DNA of 64,000 nt from Pseudomonas sp. ATCC 13867 (lineage in GTDB: Bacteria; Pseudomonadota; Gammaproteobacteria; Pseudomonadales; Pseudomonadaceae): assembly GCF_000349845.1 (NCBI RefSeq), contig NC_020829.1, forward strand, positions 1,860,001 to 1,924,000. The letters are read 5' to 3'. The notes beneath the pieces were generated by a model. That model did no database searches. It saw nothing but the letters and a program-made list of their open reading frames with translations, and had not been told where the DNA came from. Shown here piece after piece: positions 40,830 through 49,025 of this stretch. Position 1 is the first letter of the stretch; every line of letters begins with the position of its first letter. The translations under genes and the position numbers were made by a program.

Positions 40830-40906
40830 GCACTCATAGCTCAGCTGGATAGAGTACTCGGCTACGAACCGAGCGGTCGGAGGTTCGAATCCTCCTGAGT
40901 GCGCCA
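40830..40906 (+). tRNA. tRNA-Arg(ACG), copy 1
   Basis: 77 nt. Acceptor GCACTCA / TGAGTGC, discriminator G, encoded CCA; anticodon loop CTACGAA gives ACG, which is modified to ICG. It is identical to the copy at 41005. Confidence 0.97.
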
Positions 40907-41004
40907 TATACGAAGTAGCGCGAAAGCAGGGCTTCAGTGGCGAAAGGGCTGAAAAGCCATTAGCTGCAACCAGTTGGTGAATCTGGTTAAACTTTACCGA
41001 CGAC

Positions 41005-41081
41005 GCACTCATAGCTCAGCTGGATAGAGTACTCGGCTACGAACCGAGCGGTCGGAGGTTCGAATCCTCCTGAGTGCGCCA
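41005..41081 (+). tRNA. tRNA-Arg(ACG), copy 2
   Basis: This is an exact second copy of the tRNA at 40830, 98 bp downstream, probably on the same transcript because a terminator occurs only after this copy. Confidence 0.97.
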
Positions 41082-41087
41082 TATACG

Positions 41088-41118
41088 AAAGGGCCTGCAG
41101 CAATGCAGGCCCTTTTTC
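41088..41118 (+). terminator. tRNA operon terminator
   Basis: AAGGGCCTGCA pairs with TGCAGGCCCTT around a 4-nt loop and is followed by TTTCTT. It starts 7 bp after the second tRNA-Arg. Confidence 0.9.
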
Positions 41119-41150
41119 TTTGTCCCGTGAAAAAAACGACGCCGCGAATC

Positions 41151-41663
41151 TCAGCGTTTCGCCTTGCCTGCCACGCAGCCGTCCTCGTCGAAAGTCACGG
41201 TGCGCACACCGTGCTGCCTGTCCGCTTTGTAGTGGTAGCGCAGTGTTCCATTGTTCTGGCTGACCTTGTCCGGTCGCCCCAGCGTGCTTTCCACGTCGCC
41301 GCGGGTCATTCCGCTCCTGATCCTGCCTTCGATGATCGCTTTGCGTCTGGCTGAGCCGGTCACGCGATTGCCGCAGCCATTCTGCTGCTCTCCCACGACG
41401 ACGATGGCCTTGTCGTTCTCTTGGCCCTTCTCGCGCGCTACAGGGCGGGTTCGCGGTGTGGGCATGGGGTTCGCCAGGGGGGCCGGCTTGTCGCCTCCTG
41501 GCGTGGGATTTGAGGCTTCCTGATTGCTCTGCAGCCGGTCGCCGGGGCAGCCATACTGGCTGAAGAGTACGCTGCCGTCCGCGGCAGTGCAGCGGAACAC
41601 CGCTGCCGCCTCAGCGGTCGGTAGCAGAAGCAGGATTGAAAACAGCGTGACGGGCAGGCGCAT
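41151..41663 (-). CDS. DUF4124-like periplasmic protein with a C-terminal SmpA-like segment
   Basis: The 170-residue protein has a signal peptide (MRLPVTLFSILLLLPTAEA). A DUF4124-type N-domain follows (AVFRCTAADGSVLFSQYGCPGD, two Cys), then a Pro-rich linker. The C-terminal segment IRSGMTRGDVESTLGRPDKVSQNNGTLRYHY resembles the SmpA/BamE-like fold. Function unknown; probably an envelope-associated protein. The ATG at 41663 has GGAGG five bases upstream and is preferred to the in-frame ATG at 41675. Confidence 0.8.
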   Translation of the reverse strand: MRLPVTLFSILLLLPTAEAAAVFRCTAADGSVLFSQYGCPGDRLQSNQEASNPTPGGDKPAPLANPMPTPRTRPVAREKGQENDKAIVVVGEQQNGCGNRVTGSARRKAIIEGRIRSGMTRGDVESTLGRPDKVSQNNGTLRYHYKADRQHGVRTVTFDEDGCVAGKAKR

Positions 41664-41886
41664 GATGTCCTCCATGACGGCGGGCCTGCCAGCAGCCTAG
41701 GAGGGGAATTTGTAAGCCGGTGCCGGGTGTCTTGTCGGGGATTTCGCGCGTCGAACCGTGCGATGAACCGACGCTGAGCTTTCGGGCGCAAGCGATTGTT
41801 CTAGCCGTGATTTTGTAACGCCTATTGCACCCCGGAGTGTTATCATTTCCCGCATCTGCCCTTGATGGGCGCATGGGACAACCACC

Positions 41887-41946
41887 ATGGACTTACCCAG
41901 TAGTTACTCAGAACCCCGATTGCGTACACACGACCTGATGTACTGA
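41887..41946 (+). CDS. Candidate 19-residue leader peptide of mgtE
   Basis: An ATG at 41887 opens MDLPSSYSEPRLRTHDLMY, ending at TGA 41944-41946, 40 bp before mgtE and two bases before a hairpin. A second, overlapping short frame (41873-41938, starting MGQPPW and containing four prolines) uses another phase. Proline-rich leader peptides control Mg2+ transporter genes mgtA and mgtC in enterics by attenuation, so one of these frames may do the same here. No strong SD distinguishes them; existence of either peptide is inference. Confidence 0.4.
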   Translation: MDLPSSYSEPRLRTHDLMY

Positions 41947-41947
41947 T

Positions 41948-41974
41948 CCCCAATGGCGCGTTCTGCCACTGGGG
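41948..41974 (+). promoter_or_regulatory. Hairpin next to the mgtE ribosome-binding site
   Basis: CCCCAATGGC (41948-41957) pairs with GCCACTGGGG (41965-41974) at 9 of 10 positions. The mgtE SD (TGGAG, 41976-41980) follows immediately. The hairpin could control access to the ribosome-binding site in response to translation of the leader frames. Confidence 0.55.
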
Positions 41975-41986
41975 GTGGAGCGTGCT

Positions 41987-43429
41987 ATGACCGAAGTAGA
42001 AGCCAAGAAGCCGCAGGAAAGCCTGCAGGACCGCCTCAACCAGGTGGTCGACCTGCTGCACAAGCACAAGCTGGTGGAAGACCTGACGCACCGTCAGGAA
42101 GGCCAGCATCAAGACCTCGTCGAAAACCTCGTGCACCGCCAGAACCTGGCGGAACTCCAGCGCAAGCTGGAAGAGCTGCACCCGGCCGACATCGCCCACA
42201 TCCTCGAATCCCTTCCGCTGGACGACCGCCTGACGGTCTGGCAGTTGGTCAAGGCCGAGCGCGACGGCGACATCCTCCTCGAAGTCTCCGACGCCGTGCG
42301 GGAAACCCTGATCGCCGACATGGACGATCACGAGATCCTCGCCGCCGCCAAGGACATGGACGCCGACGAACTCGCGGATCTGGCGCCGGAACTGCCGCGC
42401 GACGTAGTCCACGAACTGATGGAAAGCCTCGATCAGCAGCAGCGCGAACGTGTGCGTTCGGCGCTGTCCTACGAGGAAGACCAGGTCGGCGCGCTGATGG
42501 ACTTCGAGATGGTCACCATCCGCGATGACGTCAGCCTGGAAGTGGTGCTGCGCTATCTGCGCCGCCTCAAGGAACTGCCCGGCCACACCGACAAGCTCTT
42601 CGTGGTCGACTATGACGGCGTGCTCAAGGGCGTACTGCCGATCAAGCGCCTGCTGGTGAATGACCCGGACAAGGACGTGGCCGAGGTCATGGCGACCGAT
42701 CCGGTGACCTTCACCCCCGACGAGGACGGCTACGACGCCGCCCAGGCCTTCGAGCGTTACGACCTGATTTCCGCCCCGGTGGTGGACAAGAACGGCAAGC
42801 TGATCGGTCGTCTGACCATCGACGAGATGGTCGACCTGATCCGTGAGGAGAGCGAAAGCGAAGTGCTGAGCATGGCCGGTCTGCGAGAAGAGGAAGACAT
42901 CTTCGCCTCGGTCTGGAAGTCGGTGCGCAACCGCTGGGCCTGGCTGGCCACCAACCTGATCACCGCCTTCATCGCCTCGCGGGTGATCGGTCTGTTCGAA
43001 GGCTCCATCGAGAAGCTGGTGGCGCTGGCCGCGCTGATGCCTATCGTCGCCGGCATCGGCGGCAACTCTGGCAACCAGACCATTACCATGATCGTCCGCG
43101 CGATGGCGCTGGATCAGATCCAGACCAACAGCGCCAACCGCCTGCTGCGCAAGGAGCTGGGTGTGGCGCTGGTCAACGGCCTGGTGTGGGGTGGGGTGAT
43201 CGGTTTCGTCGCCTTCTACCTGTACGGCAACTGGGAGCTGGGTGCGGTGATGACCGGCGCCATGACCCTGAACCTGCTGCTGGCGGCATTGATGGGCGTG
43301 TTGATTCCCATGACCCTGTTGCGTCTGGGGCGCGATCCGGCGATGGGCTCCAGCGTGATGATCACCGCCATGACCGACAGCGGCGGCTTCTTCATCTTCC
43401 TCGGGCTGGCCACGCTGTTCCTGATGTAG
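41987..43429 (+). CDS. mgtE: Magnesium transporter MgtE
   Basis: MgtE is a Mg2+-gated channel of the inner membrane. The 480-residue protein has the N-terminal MgtE-N superhelical domain (~35-140, with LHPADIAHILESLPLDDRL), tandem CBS domains (~145-265) that sense Mg2+, and a C-terminal block of five membrane segments with PIVAGIGGNSGNQ, the conserved pore region. The ATG at 41987 follows TGGAG; the frame to 41975 adds four residues and lacks an SD. An unusual leader lies upstream. Confidence 0.95.
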   Translation: MTEVEAKKPQESLQDRLNQVVDLLHKHKLVEDLTHRQEGQHQDLVENLVHRQNLAELQRKLEELHPADIAHILESLPLDDRLTVWQLVKAERDGDILLEVSDAVRETLIADMDDHEILAAAKDMDADELADLAPELPRDVVHELMESLDQQQRERVRSALSYEEDQVGALMDFEMVTIRDDVSLEVVLRYLRRLKELPGHTDKLFVVDYDGVLKGVLPIKRLLVNDPDKDVAEVMATDPVTFTPDEDGYDAAQAFERYDLISAPVVDKNGKLIGRLTIDEMVDLIREESESEVLSMAGLREEEDIFASVWKSVRNRWAWLATNLITAFIASRVIGLFEGSIEKLVALAALMPIVAGIGGNSGNQTITMIVRAMALDQIQTNSANRLLRKELGVALVNGLVWGGVIGFVAFYLYGNWELGAVMTGAMTLNLLLAALMGVLIPMTLLRLGRDPAMGSSVMITAMTDSGGFFIFLGLATLFLM

Positions 43430-43452
43430 TCCCGGCTCCGCCAGAGACGCCG

Positions 43453-43482
43453 AAAAGGCCCGCCTGGGAGGCGGCTTTTTTG
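43453..43482 (+). terminator. mgtE terminator
   Basis: A GC-rich stem (GCCCGCC with GGCGGC, one bulge) flanked by A and T runs follows the mgtE stop by 23 bp. Confidence 0.75.
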
Positions 43483-43524
43483 TGCCTGTTGCGAGTCGCT
43501 GTTGGAAGCGAAACTGCAGACATG

Positions 43525-43550
43525 AAAAAGCCGGCTCGAGGCCGGCTGTT
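43525..43550 (-). terminator. amrZ terminator
   Basis: On the minus strand AGCCGGC pairs with GCCGGCT around a 5-nt loop and ends in TTTTC. It lies 18 bp past the amrZ stop. Confidence 0.8.
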
Positions 43551-43568
43551 TTCGGTACTGCTTACGAC

Positions 43569-43901
43569 TCAGGCGTCGTTCTGCGCCATCTCGGCGTCGT
43601 GCGCGATCAGGGCGATCAGGGCATTCTGCTGGCGATGGGTCAGTTGGCGGAAGCGTTGCAGCAACTCGCGCTCGTGCAGGCTCAGCTCCGGGCTGTCCAG
43701 ACGAATGCCGAGATTGTCCTGCAGTGCGCCTTCCTGAAGCAGGCTCTGCTCCAGGCGCGCGATGATCTCGGAGTTCATGCTGCGATGGTGGCTGCGAGCG
43801 ACTTCAGCGATACGCTCGCGCATGCCTTCCGGCAGACGTACGACGAATTTGTCAGCGGTGCGGCTGGAGTAGGTAGGAGTTGCCTGTTTCAGTGGGCGCA
43901 T
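43569..43901 (-). CDS. amrZ: Ribbon-helix-helix regulator AmrZ (AlgZ)
   Basis: AmrZ is an Arc-type DNA-binding protein that in P. aeruginosa activates alginate genes and represses fleQ and exopolysaccharide genes, linking motility and biofilm. The 110-residue product starts [20 protein letters not shown] and has the ribbon-helix-helix [40 protein letters not shown]-terminal tetramerisation region ([18 protein letters not shown]) follows. The N-terminal domain appears identical to the P. aeruginosa protein as I remember it; the C-terminal tail differs. It is convergent with mgtE. Flagellar targets of this family are encoded in the same window. Confidence 0.95.
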   Translation of the reverse strand: MRPLKQATPTYSSRTADKFVVRLPEGMRERIAEVARSHHRSMNSEIIARLEQSLLQEGALQDNLGIRLDSPELSLHERELLQRFRQLTHRQQNALIALIAHDAEMAQNDA

Positions 43902-44380
43902 ACATTAAACCTGTAAGTCAGGGAGGCCGATGCCAGGGGTCAGCGTTCGTTCAGGCCCTTTGACAGCAATTTCCGTTGGCCGTTCAGCGTGTCGTCAATG
44001 GTTTTTGAAAAACACCAATAACTTGACGTCAAATCTGCGACTTATTGTGGCTCGGATGGAGGCTAAATGCCAGCACCAATCATCCGAAATACGATGCCCT
44101 CGGCAGACCGCCCTTTCGATGGGTTCAGGTGACGTCAGGCCCGATGTTGGCAGCGTAGCCGAAGCGCAGAGGGCCCCGCGCCATCATTGCGACAGGGGGC
44201 GGTGTGCATCCGATGGAGGGCGGGCGCATGATGGCACAGTGAGCTGGCCGCATGCAGGGCCGGTCGATCTTAAGGCCATTTCCGATAGCAATTCTTCTGA
44301 TCTCCTGCGCAGCGGACGGTATCATCTGGCCTGCGGATCAGAAACGACGTAATGCCGAGCCGCCGGCTCCAGAGAGTGTC
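43902..44380. promoter_or_regulatory. 479-bp intergenic region between divergent amrZ and phnN
   Basis: No gene is visible. It should hold the amrZ promoter and the AmrZ autoregulatory sites, but I could not assign them with confidence. AT-rich sequence with a TTGACGTCAA palindrome lies near 44021-44030. An ATG-started extension of phnN to 44252 has no homology. Confidence 0.45.
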
Positions 44381-44944
44381 ATGACCCCAGGCAGACTCAT
44401 TTATCTGATGGGCCCTTCGGGCTCCGGCAAGGACAGCCTGTTGCAAGCCGCCGCCGTCCCCCTGGCCGCGCGGGACTGCCGTATCGCGCGGCGGGTGATA
44501 ACCCGTTCGGCGGAAGCCCGGGGAGAGGATGCACGCCCGGTGACGGGCGAAGAATTTGAACGCCTGGAACAGGCGGCCGCCTTTGCCATGAGTTGGCGTG
44601 CCAATGGCCTGTACTACGGCATCCCCCGTGAAATCGATGACTGGCTGGCGGCGGGGCACGATGTGCTGGTCAATGGCTCGCGCAAGTACCTGCCTCGGGC
44701 CAGGGAGCTTTATCCACAGCTGCTGGCGGTGCTGTTGCGGGTTTCGCCGGATGTCCTGCGGGCGCGCCTGCTGGCGCGAGGACGGGAGAGCCTGCCGCAG
44801 GTCGAGGCACGGCTGGCGCGCAATGCGCACTTCGCCGATGGCCTGCCGGGGCCGCTGGTCGAACTGGACAATTCCCTGTCGCTGGATACGACGGTGCGCG
44901 ATTTGCTCGAAGTGCTGGATGGCCCTACCGCCGAGGCGGTCTGA
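44381..44944 (+). CDS. phnN: Ribose 1,5-bisphosphate phosphokinase PhnN
   Basis: PhnN phosphorylates ribose 1,5-bisphosphate to PRPP, normally the last ATP-dependent step after C-P lyase. The 187-residue P-loop kinase has Walker A MGPSGSGKDSLL, the guanylate-kinase-like RRVITRSAEARGED segment and a GLYYGIPREIDDWL motif. The start at 44381 is the family start. None of the phnG-M lyase genes is in the window. In P. aeruginosa the complete phn cluster adjoins amrZ, so this copy looks like a remnant of that locus. Confidence 0.9.
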   Translation: MTPGRLIYLMGPSGSGKDSLLQAAAVPLAARDCRIARRVITRSAEARGEDARPVTGEEFERLEQAAAFAMSWRANGLYYGIPREIDDWLAAGHDVLVNGSRKYLPRARELYPQLLAVLLRVSPDVLRARLLARGRESLPQVEARLARNAHFADGLPGPLVELDNSLSLDTTVRDLLEVLDGPTAEAV

Positions 44945-44950
44945 GTCCGG

Positions 44951-45436
44951 TCAACCCAGTTGCAGCGAGAGGCTGACGCCGTGGGGCGCGAAGCCCATCG
45001 CCGCGTAGAATCGGTGGGCCATTTCCCGATCCTGGTGGCTGGACAGCGCCAGTTTATAGCAGCCCCAACCGCCGGCCCACTCCACGGCGCGTCGGATCAG
45101 CGCCTGGCCGATGCCCTGGCCACGGGCGCGATTGTCCACCACCATGTCTTCGAGGATCGCCGAGCGCGCGAAGCCGTGGGCGATGTGCTCGATGAGATGC
45201 AGGGTGCAGGTGCCCAGCAGGGTGCCGTCGCGTTCGGCCACCAGCGTGACCCGCGTCGGGCGCTGATTGCCCAGCTCCAATGCCAGCAAGGCGACATCCG
45301 GGCTGGGGTCCTGGGCGCCCAGTTGCCGCAGCAGCGGCGCGAGGGTCGGGGCGTCGTCCGGCGTGGCGACGCGTACGTCGAATGTGGCGAAAGGCGAGTC
45401 GGGCGTCGCCTGGTGGTCCGGTGGGTTGTTGTTCAC
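44951..45436 (-). CDS. GNAT-family N-acetyltransferase
   Basis: The 161-residue protein has the GNAT fold with acetyl-CoA motif A (LEDMVVDNRARGQGIGQALIRRA) and the later YKLALSSHQDREMAHRFYAAMGF motif B. It is convergent with phnN, with only 6 bp between the stop codons. Acetyltransferases accompany phn loci (PhnO acetylates aminoalkylphosphonates), but motif content does not prove that here. The substrate is unknown. The N-terminal ~17 residues are polar and probably disordered. Confidence 0.85.
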   Translation of the reverse strand: MNNNPPDHQATPDSPFATFDVRVATPDDAPTLAPLLRQLGAQDPSPDVALLALELGNQRPTRVTLVAERDGTLLGTCTLHLIEHIAHGFARSAILEDMVVDNRARGQGIGQALIRRAVEWAGGWGCYKLALSSHQDREMAHRFYAAMGFAPHGVSLSLQLG

Positions 45437-45529
45437 GGTATTCCTCCCCTGTCGAAAAAATTATGGGCCCGCCCGGTGGCAGCGGCATGACAAATTCGCC
45501 ACCGCTCGTTAACATGCCGACCCGATCGT

Positions 45530-45606
45530 GTCCCGGTAGCTCAATTGGATAGAGCGTCCCCCTCCTAAGGGGAAGGTTGGAGGTTCGACCCCTCTCCGGG
45601 ACACCA
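45530..45606 (+). tRNA. tRNA-Arg(CCT)
   Basis: 77 nt. Acceptor GTCCCGG / CCGGGAC, discriminator A, encoded CCA. The anticodon stem TCCCC / GGGGA encloses loop CTCCTAA, anticodon CCT. The sequence immediately downstream contains a broken gene, as is common where islands used a tRNA as attachment site. Confidence 0.95.
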
Positions 45607-45755
45607 CGTTTTCCGCTGCATCGAGCCTATTCGGCTTTCTCTTCGCTCTTCGTTTGACAGCACGCTACCAGCAGCAGGCAATTACGGTGCCTTGCTGGAC
45701 TTCCGCGGGATGGGGTCTGGCTCTTTGCTGTGTTCGCCTGTTACGGTGTGAACAG

Positions 45756-46265
45756 TCAGCCCGGGACAGGCCAGTTCACCCCTTCGCGCAGCAGGTTGCT
45801 GCGGGACTTCTTGGTCGGCGGGAAGTGCAGATCGGCGATCACCGCGGTGAGCCGGCGGTTGGCTTCTTCCGGCTACGGCTGGCGGATGTTGCCGCTGCGC
45901 AGGCCCGACTCGACGTGGGCCACCGAAATCTGCCGGTGGAAGGCGGTGAGGGCGGCGATGAAGCTGGTGGCGGTGTCGCCATGCACCAGCACGATGTCGG
46001 GGTGGTGGCGGTCGTAGCTGTCATCCAGGCGTGCCACCAACTGCTGCGACAGGCCGTTGAGCGTCTGGCCCTGGGTCATCACGTCAAGGTCTTCGTCGAC
46101 CTCCAGTTCGAAGGATTCCAGCACTTGCTGTAGCATCTCCCGGTGCTGGCCGGTGGAGCAGATACGCAGCTCGATCTCCGGGGTGCGTCGCAGGACCCTG
46201 GCCAGCGGCGCCATCTTGATGGCCTCGGGGCGTGTCTCGAAGACCATTGTGACCTTGTACTTCAT
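45756..46265 (-). pseudogene. Truncated UDP-N-acetylglucosamine 2-epimerase (WecB/WbpI-like)
   Basis: The N-terminal ~130 residues of a WecB-type epimerase are clear: TMVFETRPEAIKMAPLARVL, ICSTGQHREMLQQVL, DIVLVHGDTATSFIAALTAFH and VAHVESGLRSGNI. A TAG at 45873-45875 replaces the expected Trp before PEEANRRL. The same frame then continues with [24 protein letters not shown] and stops at 45756, after about 45% of the ~370-residue family. The epimerase makes UDP-ManNAc for surface polysaccharides. A nonsense mutation plus C-terminal loss makes function very unlikely. Confidence 0.88.
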
Positions 46266-46515
46266 CAGTGCTCCCTGAGCGGCCCTCGTGAGGCCTCGAT
46301 TGATTTCCGTGTGGGAATTTTCCAAAGGGCAATGAAAGTCGTTGAGGCCCGTGCTGCCCAGGCCCAAGGGCCTTTGCCAGTCATATAGGTCATGCATGTT
46401 GATCTTTCTGACGCTGCGGACAGACGGTCAGGCCCGTGGTCAGAGGGCTGGCGCCGGATTGCCGGCGGCGCTTGGAAAAATGTTGATGAATTTTACGAAC
46501 CAGCGGGTCTAGCGG

Positions 46516-47367
46516 ATGCTGAGTGCAGAACTGAAAGCGTTCTATCGGGTGGCGAAGCTGGGTAGCATCACCCAGGCGGCAAAGAAGCTCGGCCTGAGCC
46601 AGCCCACCGTCACCACCCAGATCCGCAACCTGGAAAGCCAGTACGCGGTGGAGCTGTTCTACCGTGGCGGTCGCCGCCTGACCCTGAGCGACGAGGGCGC
46701 GCGCCTGCTGCCGATGGTCGAGGCGCTGCTGCGGCAGGAAGCCGACATCGAGTTCTACCTGCGCAATTGCGGGCAGATGCAGGGGGCGCTGCGCATCGGC
46801 GCCACCTCTCCTTACTACGTGCTCGGGCTGATCAAGAGCTTCCGCGAGCGTCATCCGCAAATCGAAGTGTCGGTGGAGATCGGCAACTCCCAGCAGGTGC
46901 TCGAAGCGCTGGTGGAGTGCCGGGTCGACCTGGCGGCGTCCTCGCAGCAGGTGGACGATGCGCGCCTGACCCGCGTGGTGCTCGGCAGCGATCCGCTGGT
47001 GCTGGCGGTGCACCGCAGCCATCCGCTGGCGATGCAGGCGTCGGTGGCCCTGGGTGATCTGCGCAATCACTGCCTGCTGATGCGCGAGGCGGGTTCGACC
47101 ACTCGCGAACTCACCGAGGCGATGTTGCAGGAAGCCGGGGTGACGCCGGCCTCGATGCTGGAAATCGGCAGCCGCGAATCGATCCGCGAGGCGGTGATCC
47201 GCAACCTGGGCGTGAGCATCATTTCTCGCCAGGAGGTGCCGGATAATCCGCAACTGAGCGTGCTGGAGATCGTTGGTGCGCGGCGGATCGATGAGTATCT
47301 GTATTGCCTGAAGGATCGGCGGCAGGCGCGGTTGCCGAGTGCGTTCCTGGGGTTGGCGCAGGTGTAG
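46516..47367 (+). CDS. LysR-family regulator of the aminoethylphosphonate module
   Basis: The 283-residue protein has an N-terminal HTH (LKAFYRVAKLGSITQAAKKLGLSQPTVTTQIRNLE) and a LysR ligand domain (ALRIGATSPYYVLGLIKSF). It fits the LysR subgroup repeatedly found beside AEP transport and degradation genes. It is on the same strand as the ABC genes and is separated from them by a 589-bp repeat-filled spacer, so it is probably transcribed separately. Its likely effector is AEP or a breakdown product, by context. Confidence 0.87.
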   Translation: MLSAELKAFYRVAKLGSITQAAKKLGLSQPTVTTQIRNLESQYAVELFYRGGRRLTLSDEGARLLPMVEALLRQEADIEFYLRNCGQMQGALRIGATSPYYVLGLIKSFRERHPQIEVSVEIGNSQQVLEALVECRVDLAASSQQVDDARLTRVVLGSDPLVLAVHRSHPLAMQASVALGDLRNHCLLMREAGSTTRELTEAMLQEAGVTPASMLEIGSRESIREAVIRNLGVSIISRQEVPDNPQLSVLEIVGARRIDEYLYCLKDRRQARLPSAFLGLAQV

Positions 47368-47387
47368 GAGCGGACTCCGTCCGCGGT
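47364..47387 (+). repeat. REP-like repeat, GTAGGAGCGGACTCCGTCCGCG type
   Basis: It overlaps the last codon region of the LysR gene and lies upstream of the large repeat copy B. A related copy in the same orientation lies at 47728-47750, on the other side of copy B. Confidence 0.8.
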
Positions 47388-47399
47388 GCTTTTCTTTTG

Positions 47400-47690
47400 G
47401 GTTTAGGAATTTCCGCGTCGCTTCGGCGTGTGTTGGTAGATTTTGTTTCGCCCTCTCGGGCGAGTCACTTTCTCAAACGCGAGAAAGTAACCAAAGCGCT
47501 TGCCCCTGCATCCGGCCCCGGCTTCGCCGGGGTTCCCCCGCTCCATCGAAGTTTCAGGGGCCCGCGTCGATGGGCCATCCATGGCCCAACGACGCTCTCG
47601 CGACATCCATGTCGCTCAACCCCTGAAACTCCGATTCCACTCGGCCTCCTGAAGGGGCGTTCCGGCGTGTGCGGAGGTTTCTCTGGAAGC
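47400..47690 (+). repeat. Dispersed structured repeat, copy B (full)
   Basis: It matches 20720-20945 on the opposite strand at both ends. It contains several nested hairpins: a CTTTCTC...GAGAAAG stem, a CCCCGGCTTCGCCGGGG hairpin, and a long stem AGTTTCAGGGG / CCCCTGAAACT. The long stem encloses two perfect palindromes, TGGGCCATCCATGGCCCA and GCGACATCCATGTCGC. It has no conserved ORF. Confidence 0.75.
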
Positions 47691-47727
47691 CTTATAAGGC
47701 GAGAGCCAGAGCGGAAGCTGTGCTCTC

Positions 47728-47956
47728 GTAGTAGCGGACTCCGTCCGCGATCCGCTTGACGACTAGGCCGCAGACCAAACCACTCAATCCCGCCGTTTCG
47801 CAAAATTTTTCACCCTCATACCAAAATTTGCCTATGGATCTATCGGTGCACTTTTCATCATCGCAATAGAGCCGTCGCATTCGCTCCCTAGCATGAGCCT
47901 CGTCAAGTCACGCCGCTGCCCACGGCGCGTGAGTCACAGGAGCACGAGGTACCGCC
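47728..47956. other. REP-like copy and AT-rich promoter region of the AEP operon
   Basis: A REP-like copy lies at 47728-47750. It is followed by an unusually AT-rich ~120 bp (about 47790-47880) and then an imperfect inverted repeat around 47910-47935 (TCACGCCG...CGGCGCGTGA). This could be a LysR operator. A 62-codon minus-strand frame (47692-47880) reads through the REP and is not called. Confidence 0.45.
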
Positions 47957-49012
47957 ATGCATCCCACCCTCGCCGGCACGCCGCTCAGCGTGCGCCACAT
48001 CCGTAAACGCTTCGGCCAGTTCATCGCCCTCGACGGCGTGTCGCTGGACGTCAAGGCCGGTGAGCTGGTCTGTCTGCTCGGCCCCTCCGGTTGCGGCAAG
48101 ACCACGCTGCTGCGCTGCATCGCCGGCCTGGAGCGCCAGGACGAAGGCAGCTTGCACCTGGGCGAGCGCGATGTCTCGCTGCTGCCGCCGCAGGCGCGGG
48201 ACTACGGCATCCTGTTCCAGTCCTACGCGCTGTTCCCCAACCTGACCGTCGAGCAGAACATCGCCTACGGCCTGGCCAATGCCAGCAAGGACGAATCCCG
48301 CCGCCGCGTCGGCGAGATGCTGGAACTGGTCGGCCTGGCAGGCAGCGAGAAGAAGTATCCCGGCCAACTCTCCGGTGGCCAGCAGCAGCGCGTGGCGATG
48401 GCCCGCGCGCTGGCGCCGAGCCCGTCGCTGCTGCTGCTCGACGAACCGATGTCGGCGCTGGACGCCCGCGTCCGCGAGCACCTGTGCGGCGAGTTGCGCC
48501 AGTTGCAGAAGAGCCTGGGCATCACCACCGTGATGGTCACCCACAATCAGGACGAAGCCATGCTGATGGCCGATCGCATCGCGGTGATGAACCACGGGCG
48601 CATCGAGCAGTACGGCACCGCCCAGGAGATCTACAGCGCCCCGAGCACGCCCTTCGTCGCCGAGTTCGTCGGCCAGGGCAACTGGCTGCCGTTCGAGCGT
48701 GGCAGTGACGGCCAGGTTCGCGTCGGCACTCTCAGCCTGCGCCTGCAGGACCAGGCTGCGAGCGCCTCGGGCCGACTGTTCTGCCGCCCGGAGGCGATCA
48801 GCGTGAACCCGGCGGTGCACCAGGAGAACCTGTTCCGCGCGCAGATCCGCGAGATCACCTTCCTCGGCAACCGCTGCCGCATGAGCTTCGAGCTGGAGCA
48901 ACTGCCGGGACATGCGCTGCTGGCGGAGCTGGCGCCGGAAGACATGCCGCGCCTGGGCACCCCGGATATCTGGGTGTCGCTGCCTCCGCGCAGCCTGCAG
49001 GTGTTCGCCTGA
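47957..49012 (+). CDS. phnT: 2-Aminoethylphosphonate ABC transporter, ATPase
   Basis: The 351-residue ATPase has Walker [14 protein letters not shown], signature [15 protein letters not shown], Walker [13 protein letters not shown] and the His switch [12 protein letters not shown]-terminal TOBE-type domain follows (~240-350). It belongs to the spermidine/iron-type ATPases of the AEP (PhnT2) group. With the permease and binding protein downstream it forms a complete importer. The permease gene begins one or a few bases after its stop. Confidence 0.88.
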   Translation: MHPTLAGTPLSVRHIRKRFGQFIALDGVSLDVKAGELVCLLGPSGCGKTTLLRCIAGLERQDEGSLHLGERDVSLLPPQARDYGILFQSYALFPNLTVEQNIAYGLANASKDESRRRVGEMLELVGLAGSEKKYPGQLSGGQQQRVAMARALAPSPSLLLLDEPMSALDARVREHLCGELRQLQKSLGITTVMVTHNQDEAMLMADRIAVMNHGRIEQYGTAQEIYSAPSTPFVAEFVGQGNWLPFERGSDGQVRVGTLSLRLQDQAASASGRLFCRPEAISVNPAVHQENLFRAQIREITFLGNRCRMSFELEQLPGHALLAELAPEDMPRLGTPDIWVSLPPRSLQVFA

Positions 49013-49025
49013 GATGGAGGCCGTG

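Noticed and set aside
41103..41354. 83-codon plus-strand frame after the tRNA cluster
   Set aside because: Starts inside the tRNA terminator and lies antisense to the DUF4124-like gene.
47692..47880. 62-codon minus-strand frame in the AT-rich spacer before the AEP operon
   Set aside because: It reads through a REP-like repeat at its 3' end and has no clear SD or homologue I recognise. The unusual base composition alone is not enough to call a gene.
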